64,000 bases of DNA from Maricaulis sp. GTDB taxonomy: Bacteria; Pseudomonadota; Alphaproteobacteria; Caulobacterales; Maricaulaceae. The notes beneath the pieces are model-generated. The model ran no database searches. It saw only the letters and a program-made list of their open reading frames with translations, and was not told where the DNA came from. The DNA lies in contig NZ_JASBRQ010000038.1 of assembly GCF_030149425.1 (NCBI RefSeq), positions 31,697-95,696 of the forward strand, in the 5' to 3' direction. Positions 18,669 through 28,044 of the stretch are shown in pieces. Position 1 is the first letter of the stretch. Each line of letters starts with the position of its first letter. Both the position numbers and the translations under genes were made by a program.

Positions 18669-20171
18669 ATGGCTGCAGTCAAAGAAACCATTGAAGACGT
18701 CAAGAAGCTCGAAGCCGATAAGTACAAGTACGGCTTCACCACCGATGTCGAAACCGAGCTCGCGCCGAAGGGGCTGAACGAGGATATCGTTCGCTATATC
18801 TCGGCCCAGAAAAACGAGCCGGAATGGATGCTGGAATGGCGTCTGGATGCGCTTGAGCGCTGGAAGCAGATGAAGGATCCGACCTGGGCCAAGGTCGAGT
18901 ATCCGCCGATCGATTATCAGGACATCCACTATTTTGCTGCCCCGAAGGCGGGCGCGAAATACGAGTCTATTGACGATGTGCCCGAGGAGATCCTGAAGGA
19001 TTTCGAGAAACTGGGTATTCCGCTGAAAGAGCAGGAAGTCCTGCTTGGCGTCAAAGGCGCGGCTGAAAGCGCAGCGGAAGCGCGCCAGGCTCCCAAGGTC
19101 GCGGTAGATGCGGTGTTCGATTCGGTGTCGGTCGTGACCACCTTCAAGGCCGAGCTGGCCAAGGCCGGTGTGATCTTCTGTTCCATCTCCGAGGCGATGC
19201 GCGATCACCCGGAGCTGGTGAAGAAGTATCTCGGCTCGGTCGTGCCGACCTCGGATAATTTCTTCGCCACGCTGAATTCGGCGGTCTTCTCCGACGGGTC
19301 CTTTGTCTATGTGCCGCCGGGCGTGCGCTGCCCGATGGAGCTGTCGACCTATTTCCGTATGAACGCGGAAGGTACCGGCCAGTTCGAGCGCACCCTGATC
19401 ATTGCCGACAAGGGCGCCTACGTCTCCTATCTGGAAGGCTGTACCGCGCCGATGCGCGATGAGAACCAGCTCCACGCCGCGGTTGTGGAACTGGTCGCGC
19501 TGGACGATGCCGAGATCAAATACTCGACGGTACAGAACTGGTGGCCGGGCGATGAGAACGGCAAGGGCGGGGTCTATAACTTCGTCACCAAGCGGGGCGA
19601 TTGCCGCGGCAAGAATTCCAAGATTTCCTGGACCCAGGTCGAGACCGGGTCCGCGATCACCTGGAAATATCCGTCCTGCATCCTGCGCGGCGAAAACTCG
19701 CGCGGGGAGTTCTATTCCATCGCCGTGACCAATGGCCGTCAGCAGGCCGATACCGGCACCAAGATGATCCATCTCGGCAAGGGCTCGACGAGCCGCGTCA
19801 TTTCCAAGGGTATTTCGGCCGGGCGCTCGGATCAGACCTATCGCGGTCTTGTTTCGGTCCATAACAAGGCCGAGGGCGCGCGTAATTTCACCCAGTGTGA
19901 CAGCCTGCTGATCGGTGATCAGTGCGGCGCCCACACGGTGCCCTATGTCGAGTGCAAGACGCCGAAAGCCGTGCTCGAACACGAGGCGACGACGACTAAA
20001 CTGTCGGAAGACCAGCTCTTCTACGCCCGCCAGCGCGGTCTCGACGAAGAGGCGGCGACCGCGCTTCTCGTCAATGGCTTCGTGCGCGAGGTGCTGCAGG
20101 AACTGCCGATGGAATTCGCGGTCGAGGCCCAGCAACTGCTCAAGGTCAGCCTTGAGGGGAGTGTGGGGTGA
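18669..20171 (+). CDS. sufB: Fe-S scaffold subunit SufB
   Basis: A 500-residue right-handed beta-helix protein that forms the SufBC2D scaffold on which clusters are built. The conserved stretches [36 protein letters not shown] and [11 protein letters not shown] are all present, as is the C-terminal [20 protein letters not shown]. The first Cys-containing element (EGCTAPM, about residue 259) corresponds to a sulfur-relay cysteine of E. coli SufB (C254). The gene starts two bases after iscS and its stop overlaps the start of the lipoprotein gene. Confidence 0.97.
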   Translation: MAAVKETIEDVKKLEADKYKYGFTTDVETELAPKGLNEDIVRYISAQKNEPEWMLEWRLDALERWKQMKDPTWAKVEYPPIDYQDIHYFAAPKAGAKYESIDDVPEEILKDFEKLGIPLKEQEVLLGVKGAAESAAEARQAPKVAVDAVFDSVSVVTTFKAELAKAGVIFCSISEAMRDHPELVKKYLGSVVPTSDNFFATLNSAVFSDGSFVYVPPGVRCPMELSTYFRMNAEGTGQFERTLIIADKGAYVSYLEGCTAPMRDENQLHAAVVELVALDDAEIKYSTVQNWWPGDENGKGGVYNFVTKRGDCRGKNSKISWTQVETGSAITWKYPSCILRGENSRGEFYSIAVTNGRQQADTGTKMIHLGKGSTSRVISKGISAGRSDQTYRGLVSVHNKAEGARNFTQCDSLLIGDQCGAHTVPYVECKTPKAVLEHEATTTKLSEDQLFYARQRGLDEEAATALLVNGFVREVLQELPMEFAVEAQQLLKVSLEGSVG

Positions 20172-20908
20172 TGAAGCTCCAACAGAGCTTGATCGTTGGA
20201 CTGGTGGCTGTCTCGCTGGTGGCCTGCGGCGTGAGCGATACGGTCGAAGAGGCCGCAGTCGCTCCGGTTGAGAGCGTCGAAGCCACGTCGGAGGTTGAGC
20301 AAGAGCTGATCACGGCTCGCGTCGCGGCTGCACCGTCCTGCGACAGCCTGGCTTATGACCAAGGCCGCACCGACTGCGTCCTGGCTCTGGGCGAGGATAT
20401 GCTGGTCTTTTTCGACTATGGTCCCGTTGAGGATGATGGCTTCCGTGGGGCATCCGCGCTGACCATCGCGGTGAACCCCTTCGACGGCGGTGACTACCAG
20501 ACCTTTGAAGAGACAGTCTCGTCGTCCGGGAATCCTGAGCTCGCCGACGTCAATAATGACGGCCTGCTCGAGCTGATGGTGCCGACCTATCTGGGCAATG
20601 TGAATACCAACTGGTCGGTCTACCAGCAATTGGACGGCGCGCTGGACAAGGCGGGCGAGGTGAGCGGTCTGGGGCTCTCTTACGATGACCAGTCGGGCCT
20701 GGCGGCGATCTCGGCGCGTTCCAGTGCTGTCAGCTGGGTCATTGAGCGCTACCGCCTGGATGAGGCGGGCCTGACGCTTGTTTACGCGCTCAATACCGAT
20801 ATGGCGGAGCAGACCTGCTCCTTGGACCAGGGCCCGGCCTTTGCCGCCAGCGGCCTCAATGCAAATGACATTCTCACACGCTGCGAAGCGGGCATGGGAG
20901 AGGAATAA
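20171..20908 (+). CDS. Putative lipoprotein of unknown function inside the suf operon
   Basis: I do not recognise a family. The 245-residue product starts with a lipoprotein signal ([20 protein letters not shown]; lipobox LVAC, lipidated C19, next residue Gly, so outer-membrane sorting is likely). An acidic Val/Glu-rich linker (about 22-50) leads to a compact domain. Two cysteine pairs could form disulfides (C57 with C67 region, and two near the C-terminus). The segment LADVNNDGLLELMV resembles an FG-GAP/EF-hand-like calcium loop (D-x-N-x-D-G). Its ATG overlaps the sufB stop as TGATG after a GAGGGGAG site, and sufC begins one base after its stop, so it is cotranslated with cytosolic Fe-S genes although its product is exported. 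Confidence 0.75.
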   Translation: MKLQQSLIVGLVAVSLVACGVSDTVEEAAVAPVESVEATSEVEQELITARVAAAPSCDSLAYDQGRTDCVLALGEDMLVFFDYGPVEDDGFRGASALTIAVNPFDGGDYQTFEETVSSSGNPELADVNNDGLLELMVPTYLGNVNTNWSVYQQLDGALDKAGEVSGLGLSYDDQSGLAAISARSSAVSWVIERYRLDEAGLTLVYALNTDMAEQTCSLDQGPAFAASGLNANDILTRCEAGMGEE

Positions 20909-20909
20909 A

Positions 20910-21674
<765 letters not shown>

Positions 21675-22706
21675 ATGGGTGCAATCACGCATACGCCCGC
21701 AGAAAAAACGCTGATCGACCTGCTCGATGGCGCCGAGGACTGGCGCGCGGCCGCCCGCGATGCCGTCGTGCGTTTCGGTCTGCCGACCAAGCGGGCCGAA
21801 GCCTGGAAATGGTCGGATCTGCGCCGCGCCAGCCAGGGCATCGAAACGGCCGGACAGGCCCGGTTCCTGATCAATGGTGAGACCGCCGCTGATCGGCTGA
21901 CGGTGTCTGAGGATGCAGCGCTTGAGTTGGTTGCTGAGCCGGGTATTTCGGTCGCCAGCCTGGAAATCGATGTGCCAGCCGGTGCCCGTGTCGTGCTCAA
22001 GGAGCGTTATAAGCTCGCGGACGGTGCCTTTCCAACGGCTCGGCTTGAGATCAGCCTCGGCGAGGGCGCTGTGCTAGAACGCGTGGTTCTGGGCGATACG
22101 CCGCAGGACAGTATCCCCGTGGTACGCACGCGTATCCGGGTCTCAAAGCAGTCGCATTACCGTCAGATCGCGCTCACCTTTGGCTCCAAATTGACGCGGA
22201 ATGAGACCCATATCACTCATGCCGGAGAGGGCGCTGAGGTCGAGATCGGTGGCGTCTACCTGCTTGAAGAAGGCCGTCATGCCGACTTCACCTCGACCGT
22301 GTCCCATACCGGGCCGGGCGGGGTGACGCATCAACTGGTCAAAGGCGCCGCAGCAGCGCAGGCCCAGGGGGTGTTCCAGGGCAAGTTCAAGGTGGAGCAG
22401 GCGGCACAACAGACCGACGCCAAGATGACTCACCGCGCCCTGATGCTGGACGACCGCGCTGAAATCGACGCCAAGCCGGAGTTGGAAATCTATGCCGACG
22501 ACGTCCAATGCGCGCACGGTAATGCCTTGGGTGCGATTGACGAGACCGCCCTGTTCTATATGCGCCAGCGCGGACTGTCCGAGGTCAAGGCGAGAGCCAT
22601 GTTGATCGAGAGCTTCCTTGCCGAACCGCTGGACATGATCAGTGATGACGTCCTGCGTGACGAACTGGCCGCAATTCTGCGCCAGCGCCTGGGAGCGATC
22701 GGATGA
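21675..22706 (+). CDS. sufD: Fe-S scaffold subunit SufD
   Basis: The SufB paralogue (343 residues) that completes the SufBC2D scaffold and is linked to iron delivery. An N-terminal helical part includes GLPTKRAEAWKWSDLRR, typical of SufD. The beta-helix core is followed by the C-terminal AHGNALGAIDETALFYMRQRGLSEVKARAMLIESFL. The histidine that E. coli SufD uses with SufB (H360) corresponds to the AHG element. Starts immediately after the sufC stop and overlaps sufS by four bases. Confidence 0.95.
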   Translation: MGAITHTPAEKTLIDLLDGAEDWRAAARDAVVRFGLPTKRAEAWKWSDLRRASQGIETAGQARFLINGETAADRLTVSEDAALELVAEPGISVASLEIDVPAGARVVLKERYKLADGAFPTARLEISLGEGAVLERVVLGDTPQDSIPVVRTRIRVSKQSHYRQIALTFGSKLTRNETHITHAGEGAEVEIGGVYLLEEGRHADFTSTVSHTGPGGVTHQLVKGAAAAQAQGVFQGKFKVEQAAQQTDAKMTHRALMLDDRAEIDAKPELEIYADDVQCAHGNALGAIDETALFYMRQRGLSEVKARAMLIESFLAEPLDMISDDVLRDELAAILRQRLGAIG

Positions 22707-23944
22707 CGGCTCAGACCCCGATCAAACTTCCGCTCAATGTCGAGGGCATTCGTGGCGAGTTCCCGATCCTTCAGCGTGAGGTGAACGGCAAGCCGCTGGT
22801 CTATCTCGACAGTGCCGCCTCGGCGCAGAAGCCGGAATTCGTGATTGAAAGCGTGGCCGGCGTTTATCGTGCGCAATACGCCAATGTGCATCGCGGCCTG
22901 CATACGCTGGCCAATGAGACGACCGAGGCCTTCGAGGCTGCACGCGAGGATGTGCGGCGTTTTCTCAATGCGCGCTCGACCAATGAAATCGTCTTCACGC
23001 GCGGCACCACGGAGGCCATCAACCTTTTGGCAGCCAGCTTCGGCCAGCTGTGGAAAAGCGGCGATGAGATCATCATCTCGCAGATGGAGCACCACTCCAA
23101 TATCGTGCCCTGGCGGCTGATTGCCGATCGCATCGGCGCCGAGCTGAAATGGGCTCGGGTGACCGATGAGGGCGAGCTGGATTATCAACATCTGTCCGAA
23201 TTGATCGGGCCGAAGACCAAGCTCATCGCGGTCACCCACATGTCCAATGTGCTGGGATCGGTCGTTGATGCCCCCCGGGTGATCAAGATGGCCAAGGCGG
23301 CTGGCGTCCCGGTCATGCTCGACGGCTCCCAGTCGGCCGTGCATCTCGATGTCGATGTGCAGGCACTCGATTGCGACTTCTTTGTCTTTACCGGTCACAA
23401 GCTCTACGGTCCGTCCGGTATCGGTGCGCTCTACGCCAAGGGCGACTGGCTCGACCGTTTGCCGCCTTATCATGGTGGCGGCGAAATGATCGCCGATGTC
23501 TACGAGGACCACGTCACCTTTGCCGATGTGCCGCACAAGTTTGAGGCCGGGACGCCGCCGATTGCCGATGCGATCGGCCTGGGCGCCGCAATCCGCTGGG
23601 TCGAGCGCTATGATCGCAAGGCGATCCTCGACCATGAGCGGGCCTTGCTCGATCGTGCCATGCGCGGTCTCGCGGAGATTGACGGCATCCGCGTGATCGG
23701 CACGGCACAGGAAAAGGGCGCCATTATCAGCTTTGATATGGCTGGCGTGCATGCGCATGACATCGCCCAGATCGTCGACAAATACGGTGTGGCCATTCGT
23801 GCTGGACATCATTGCGCTCAGCCGCTCATGCGCCGTATGGGCGTGTCCTCTACCGGGCGTGCGAGCTTTGCTGTCTATAATACCGTTGAAGAAGCCGATG
23901 CTTTCGTCGAGGCCTTGAAGAAGGCCCGAGATTTCCTCATCTAG
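22703..23944 (+). CDS. sufS: Cysteine desulfurase SufS (class II)
   Basis: PLP-dependent desulfurase (413 residues) dedicated to the Suf scaffold. It starts with the motif REFPILQREVNGKPLVYLDSAA and has ANVHRGLHTLA, PLP lysine K233 (TGHKLYGPSG) and catalytic C371 in RAGHHCAQPLM, the short-loop class II pattern. Class II enzymes usually need SufE or SufU as a sulfur acceptor; neither is in this operon, so the acceptor must be elsewhere or SufS acts directly. ATGA overlap with sufD implies coupled translation. Confidence 0.96.
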   Translation: MTAQTPIKLPLNVEGIRGEFPILQREVNGKPLVYLDSAASAQKPEFVIESVAGVYRAQYANVHRGLHTLANETTEAFEAAREDVRRFLNARSTNEIVFTRGTTEAINLLAASFGQLWKSGDEIIISQMEHHSNIVPWRLIADRIGAELKWARVTDEGELDYQHLSELIGPKTKLIAVTHMSNVLGSVVDAPRVIKMAKAAGVPVMLDGSQSAVHLDVDVQALDCDFFVFTGHKLYGPSGIGALYAKGDWLDRLPPYHGGGEMIADVYEDHVTFADVPHKFEAGTPPIADAIGLGAAIRWVERYDRKAILDHERALLDRAMRGLAEIDGIRVIGTAQEKGAIISFDMAGVHAHDIAQIVDKYGVAIRAGHHCAQPLMRRMGVSSTGRASFAVYNTVEEADAFVEALKKARDFLI

Positions 23945-23952
23945 GAACCAAG

Positions 23953-24387
23953 ATGACCGATAATACCGAACGCGATGTGATTGATCTGTCTGGCGCCAAA
24001 ATGCCGGCGCCGGCTGAACCTGTTGCAGACGAGTCCGGCTCTGACGAAAGTGCGCCGGCAAGCGCTATTCCCGAGCAGGAACTCGCCCGCATTACCGATG
24101 ACATCGTGACCCAGCTCAAGACCGTTTTTGACCCAGAGATACCCGTCGATATCTATGAGCTGGGATTGATCTACAAGGTCGATTTGGAAGACGATCGCTC
24201 GCTCAAGGTCGAGATGACCCTGACGGCGCCGGGCTGTCCCGTCGCCGGCGAAATGCCGGTCTGGGTCAAGGACGCGGTTGAACAGGTCGACGGCGTCGAA
24301 AAAGCCATTGTTGAGCTCACATTCGAGCCGCCATGGACGCCTGAGCGAATGTCCGACGAAGCGCGTCTTGCGCTCAACATGTTCTAG
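23953..24387 (+). CDS. sufT: SufT, DUF59/MIP18-family Fe-S maturation factor
   Basis: A 144-residue protein with a disordered acidic N-terminus (about 1-45) and a DUF59 domain (about 48-144). The domain has the signature DPEIPVDIYELGLIYKV, followed by MTLTAPGCPVAGEMPVWV with the conserved cysteine, and ends VELTFEPPWTPERMSDEARLALNMF. DUF59 proteins help pass Fe-S clusters to target enzymes. Placement between sufS and the A-type carrier gene supports that role. The long acidic N-terminal extension is seen in many alphaproteobacterial SufT proteins. Confidence 0.92.
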   Translation: MTDNTERDVIDLSGAKMPAPAEPVADESGSDESAPASAIPEQELARITDDIVTQLKTVFDPEIPVDIYELGLIYKVDLEDDRSLKVEMTLTAPGCPVAGEMPVWVKDAVEQVDGVEKAIVELTFEPPWTPERMSDEARLALNMF

Positions 24388-24395
24388 GGAGAGCC

Positions 24396-24752
24396 ATGAT
24401 GCGTGAACGTCCAAAGGCTGTCAGCCTGACCGATTCTGCCGCAGAACGGGTCAAATCCATTATGGCGTCGCGCGAGAAGGGCTTCCTTCGCGTCGGCGTC
24501 AAGAATGGCGGCTGCGCCGGCATGGAATATGTGATGGAGTATGTCGAGGCTCCAGACGCCATGGATGAACGCGTGGAGGACAAGGGCGTCGAAATCGTTC
24601 TGGAATCCAAAGCCTTGCTGTTCCTGCTTGGTACCCAGATCGATTATGAAGTGACCGCCCTGCATTCCAAGTTCACCTTCAATAACCCCAATCAGACCGA
24701 TGCTTGCGGGTGTGGTGAAAGCGTCACCATCATCCCCGTTCAGGAAGCCTGA
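24396..24752 (+). CDS. sufA: A-type Fe-S carrier (SufA/IscA family)
   Basis: A 118-residue carrier that accepts a cluster from the scaffold and transfers it to apoproteins. The three ligands C40 (NGGCAGMEY), C104 and C106 (ACGCGES) are in place. Two ATG codons stand at the start (24396 and 24399); either fits the GGGAGAG site upstream. Eight bases separate it from sufT. In relatives the same gene ends the Fe-S operon; here a GST gene follows at once. Confidence 0.94.
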   Translation: MMRERPKAVSLTDSAAERVKSIMASREKGFLRVGVKNGGCAGMEYVMEYVEAPDAMDERVEDKGVEIVLESKALLFLLGTQIDYEVTALHSKFTFNNPNQTDACGCGESVTIIPVQEA

Positions 24753-24756
24753 AGCC

Positions 24757-25347
24757 TTGAGGCTTCTGGTCTCCGATACCTCGCCCTATGCCCGTAAATG
24801 CCGGGTTCTGGTGCGCGAATTCGGTCTCAGCGATACGGTCGAAGAGGTTGATGCCCATCCGTTCAAGGATGGTGATGTCCTGCTGGCTGCCAATCCGCTG
24901 GGCCGCGTGCCGGCCCTGATCATGGATGACGGCCGGGCCCTCACCGAGAGCCTGCTCATCGGGACTTATCTCGCGGCGCAGGCGGGGCAGCCCTGGACCG
25001 AAGACTGGGATGAATGGCGTCTGCAAACCCTGGGGTCAGGGTTGATCGATCTCGCTGTTGGGCGCCGGGTCGAGATGGTGCGGGACGAAGCCCTCTACAG
25101 TGAATACTGGATCACGCGTCGCGAGCGCGGCATTGCCCGGGCGCTGGATCAGCTGGAAGACGAGGCAGGCGGGCTGGGTGAGCCGCTCGGATTTGCCGGT
25201 CTGACGATCGCGATCGCGCTGGATTATCTGGATTTCCGCTATCCTGAAGCAGGCTGGCGCAAGGGCCGCGAAAACCTCGTGACTCTGCATGCATTCTGGT
25301 CGGAACGGGACAGTTTTGCAGTGACGAGCCCGCCGGCTGACGGGTGA
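24757..25347 (+). CDS. Glutathione S-transferase family protein, probable TTG start
   Basis: A GST-fold protein of about 196 residues. The thioredoxin-like N-terminal domain begins LRLLVSDTSPYARKCRVLVREFGL, with the SPYARK motif near the glutathione site. It continues through NPLGRVPALIMDDGRALTESLLIGTYL, followed by an all-helical C-terminal domain. I prefer TTG 24757: it gives the canonical first strand and has GGAAG nine bases upstream. An in-frame ATG at 24700 would add residues that overlap sufA by 53 bases. It is the last gene of the suf operon and ends one base before the convergent GGDEF gene. The substrate is unknown. Confidence 0.85.
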   Translation: MRLLVSDTSPYARKCRVLVREFGLSDTVEEVDAHPFKDGDVLLAANPLGRVPALIMDDGRALTESLLIGTYLAAQAGQPWTEDWDEWRLQTLGSGLIDLAVGRRVEMVRDEALYSEYWITRRERGIARALDQLEDEAGGLGEPLGFAGLTIAIALDYLDFRYPEAGWRKGRENLVTLHAFWSERDSFAVTSPPADG

Positions 25348-26412
25348 TCAGGCGGCGTCTCGCGAGCTCAGCGCCGCATCGGAGGTCGCGCGGTTGCGAC
25401 CCTCGGTCTTTGATCGGTAAAGATTGCTGTCGGCGCGTTCGATCAACTCCTCGATCGATTCCTCACCGGTATAGTTCGCTATCCCAAGCGAAACCGTGAT
25501 ATTGCCCAGATCCTCATTGGTGGATTTGCGCAGCAGTTTTTTCGATTCCACCGTTTTGCGGATTTTCTCTGCGATATGAACCGCGTCGGTGACGGCGGTC
25601 GTCGGCATGACGATACCGAACTCCTCGCCGCCATAACGCGCAACTAGGTGGTTATCCAGGGAGTGACGGGTCAGACAGCCGGCGACAAAACGGATGATCT
25701 GGTCACCGGTCTGGTGGCCCCACGTATCATTGAAGCGTTTGAAGAAGTCGATATCACACAGGACCAGGCTGAGCGGTTCCTTGGTGGTGTCCGCGCGCCG
25801 CTTGGCTTTGCGCAGGCTTTCATCAAAGCGCTTGCGATTGGCGATGCCGGTGAGGGCATCGGTCATGGCTTCCTCGCGAACCTTTTCCAGATTCGAGCGC
25901 AGCTGAGTGACCTCGTTGGAGGTTTCCTGCAGGCGTTTTTCAAGGTCCTGGGAGCGGCGCTGCATCTTGGCCGTGGCCGAGACGAGGGACTCCACCAGGG
26001 TTTTGATTCCGTTCTGGTCGGTCACGCCTTCGAGCTTGCTGGAGGCGCCTTCGAGCGCCTGCCCGTAGGCCGCTGTGTCGCGTTCCGCGGCGGCAAGGCT
26101 TTCCTTGACGGCACCGAGTTCGCGGGACATGACGCCGCCGCTTTCCAGGATGGCATCCTGGATGGCGCGCCACTGGAAATACTGTTCAAACAGCTCGGCA
26201 TTGAAGGTCTCGGAAAACTCTTCCTTGGCCTCAATGCGGGTGGTGATGCTGGCGCAGAGTTCCGGGTTGCTGTCGGTCGCGAAGGAAATCCAGACAGCAT
26301 AGTTTTCCGGCGTCGGCGGGACAGAGTGTTCCGCCATGAGCTCTAGCGCTTTTGCCGCGAGCTCTTGCCCCTCATTTCCAAGCAATCGACCGTTCACTGC
26401 CAATCCTTCCAT
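25348..26412 (-). CDS. Diguanylate cyclase (coiled coil + GGDEF), no I-site
   Basis: A soluble 354-residue protein: helical N-terminal region (about 1-120), coiled coil (about 130-180) and GGDEF domain (about 185-340). The active loop is RYGGEEF, and metal-binding CDIDFFKRFNDTWGH and the GIANRKRF helix are intact. It should therefore make c-di-GMP from two GTP. The product-inhibition motif RxxD is absent: the four residues at that place are LDNH. The layout resembles DgcB of Caulobacter (cytosolic coiled coil plus GGDEF). Convergent with the GST gene with no spacer. Confidence 0.92.
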   Translation of the reverse strand: MEGLAVNGRLLGNEGQELAAKALELMAEHSVPPTPENYAVWISFATDSNPELCASITTRIEAKEEFSETFNAELFEQYFQWRAIQDAILESGGVMSRELGAVKESLAAAERDTAAYGQALEGASSKLEGVTDQNGIKTLVESLVSATAKMQRRSQDLEKRLQETSNEVTQLRSNLEKVREEAMTDALTGIANRKRFDESLRKAKRRADTTKEPLSLVLCDIDFFKRFNDTWGHQTGDQIIRFVAGCLTRHSLDNHLVARYGGEEFGIVMPTTAVTDAVHIAEKIRKTVESKKLLRKSTNEDLGNITVSLGIANYTGEESIEELIERADSNLYRSKTEGRNRATSDAALSSRDAA

Positions 26413-26477
26413 GCGCGGAATCGATTGGATCCGATCCCTTGAAGCGAACGGTAGCGTCTAAAGGAAAAGAAGAGGTA

Positions 26478-26514
26478 AAAATTGCGCATAAGCTATGAGC
26501 CCAAACGCAATTTT
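26478..26514 (-). terminator. Probable terminator downstream of the RhlE-like gene
   Basis: AAAATTGCG (26478-26486) and CGCAATTTT (26506-26514) form a nine-base-pair stem with a 19-base loop. On the minus strand it is followed by a T run, 40 bases after the helicase stop. The long loop and AT-rich stem make it weaker than the other terminators here. Confidence 0.5.
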
Positions 26515-26555
26515 CTCACGCTTTTCTGAGTTGTAATGCGGTTGCAGAACCGCCT

Positions 26556-27932
26556 CTAGGAGCTGGCCCGCATAAAGTCCGGGACATGATCGCCGAAGCC
26601 GACGACACGCTGTGAGGCGCGCTCGTCCTGCTTGTCCTTGCGGCTGGAGCGGCTGCGTTCGGACTTGCCTTCGGGCTTGGCCTCTGCGCGCTTTGCGTCG
26701 GATTTCGGGGCTCTTTCGGAGCTTTCCTTGTCCTTTGAGCGCGCTTGCGGTTTGCGCTTTGAGCGTCCGCGCGGTCCTTCTTCTGCGTCGGCGAGGGCTT
26801 CTTTCAGACCCTCCAGTGCCAGCTCGGGCACATCGGTCTTGATCAGCTTGAGCACGGCGTCGAGCGATTTCGAGTCGGCCGGCGTGCTGATCGTCACCGA
26901 CTCACCGGTTTTGCCGGCACGGCCGGTGCGGCCGATCCGGTGGACGTAATCATCGGCATGATGCGGCACGTCGTAATTGAAGACATGGCTGACATTTGGA
27001 ATGTCGAGGCCGCGCGCAGCGACGTCACTGGCGACGAGGAATTTCAGCTCACCGGATTTGAAATTGTCGAGCGTGGCCATGCGGGCGTTCTGGTCGAGAT
27101 CGCCATGGATCGGGTCGGCGGAGAAGCCGTGCTTCTTCAGCGAGCGGGCGATAATGTCGACATCGCGCTTGCGGTTGGCGAAGATGATGCCGTTGCGTAC
27201 GTCTTCACGCGACATGGCCAGGCGCAGAGCGGTGCGTTTGACCTTCGGCACGCTATTGTCGAGGCGCACCAGGAATTGCGTGATATTGGCGCTGGTCGTG
27301 GCCGGGCGGGTCACTTCGATGCGCTCGGGATTGTTCAGGAACCGATCGACAAGCGATTGAATTTCTTTCGGCATCGTGGCCGAGAAGAAGAGCGTCTGCT
27401 TGCGCGGCGGGGTCAGGGAGAAAATCTTCTCCAGGTCCGGGATGAAGCCCATATCGAGCATGCGGTCGGCTTCGTCGACGACCAGCATCTGCACGCCGTT
27501 CAGCAACAGCTTGCCGCGTCCGAAATGGTCCAGGAGGCGGCCGGGCGTGGCGATCAGCACGTCGGCACCACGATTGAGAATCTCTTCCTGGGGGCCAAAG
27601 GCGACACCGCCGATCAGCAGTGCCATGGAGAGTTTCTGACCCGTGGCATAGGTCTCGAAATTCTCTGCGCACTGGGCGGCAAGCTCGCGCGTCGGCGCGA
27701 CGATAAGCGAGCGCGGCATACGGGCCTTGGCGCGGCCGCGGGCCAGTTTCTCGATCAGGGGCAGGGTAAAGGATGCCGTCTTGCCGGTGCCGGTCTGGGC
27801 AATGCCGAGCACGTCACGCCCCTGCAGGGCGAGAGGGATGGCACCGGCCTGGATCGGGGTCGGTTCGCTATAGCCGGCAGCTTCGATGGCCGCGAGGAGT
27901 TTCGGGCTGAGCCCGAGAGTGTCGAACGTCAT
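26556..27932 (-). CDS. rhlE: DEAD-box RNA helicase, RhlE-like
   Basis: ATP-dependent RNA helicase of 458 residues with all motifs: Q-motif (GYSEPTPIQ), Walker A AQTGTGKT, PTRELA, VDEADRMLD, SAT, the RGLD of motif V and HRIGRTGRAG. The C-terminal tail (about 385-458) is Lys/Arg/Ser/Glu-rich and disordered, as in RhlE proteins, and likely adds nonspecific RNA binding. I set the start at 27932 (MTFDTLGL), with AAGGA six bases upstream; a longer reading from 27962 lacks a ribosome site. In Caulobacter an RhlE-type helicase assists cold-adapted RNA turnover and binds RNase E; whether this one does is inference. Confidence 0.92.
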   Translation of the reverse strand: MTFDTLGLSPKLLAAIEAAGYSEPTPIQAGAIPLALQGRDVLGIAQTGTGKTASFTLPLIEKLARGRAKARMPRSLIVAPTRELAAQCAENFETYATGQKLSMALLIGGVAFGPQEEILNRGADVLIATPGRLLDHFGRGKLLLNGVQMLVVDEADRMLDMGFIPDLEKIFSLTPPRKQTLFFSATMPKEIQSLVDRFLNNPERIEVTRPATTSANITQFLVRLDNSVPKVKRTALRLAMSREDVRNGIIFANRKRDVDIIARSLKKHGFSADPIHGDLDQNARMATLDNFKSGELKFLVASDVAARGLDIPNVSHVFNYDVPHHADDYVHRIGRTGRAGKTGESVTISTPADSKSLDAVLKLIKTDVPELALEGLKEALADAEEGPRGRSKRKPQARSKDKESSERAPKSDAKRAEAKPEGKSERSRSSRKDKQDERASQRVVGFGDHVPDFMRASS

Positions 27933-27962
27933 GGCGTCCTTTACAGACTGGTCCAAAAGCAA

Positions 27963-27986
27963 CGGCCGCGCCGGGTGGCGCGGCCG
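27963..27986 (-). terminator. Terminator after the amidohydrolase pair
   Basis: A perfect ten-base-pair stem (CGGCCGCGCC and complement, loop of four). Read on the minus strand it is followed by TTGCTTTT. It lies between the downstream amidohydrolase stop and the helicase start. Confidence 0.65.
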
Positions 27987-28044
27987 CTTTGGTGGCGCAA
28001 CATACGGTCCCGGTGCGCTCTGTCAACGCACACGGGCTGAAACG

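Noticed and set aside
18342..20135. 597-codon open frame opposite iscS and sufB
   Set aside because: Shadow of GC-rich codon bias; the plus strand encodes unmistakable iscS and sufB.
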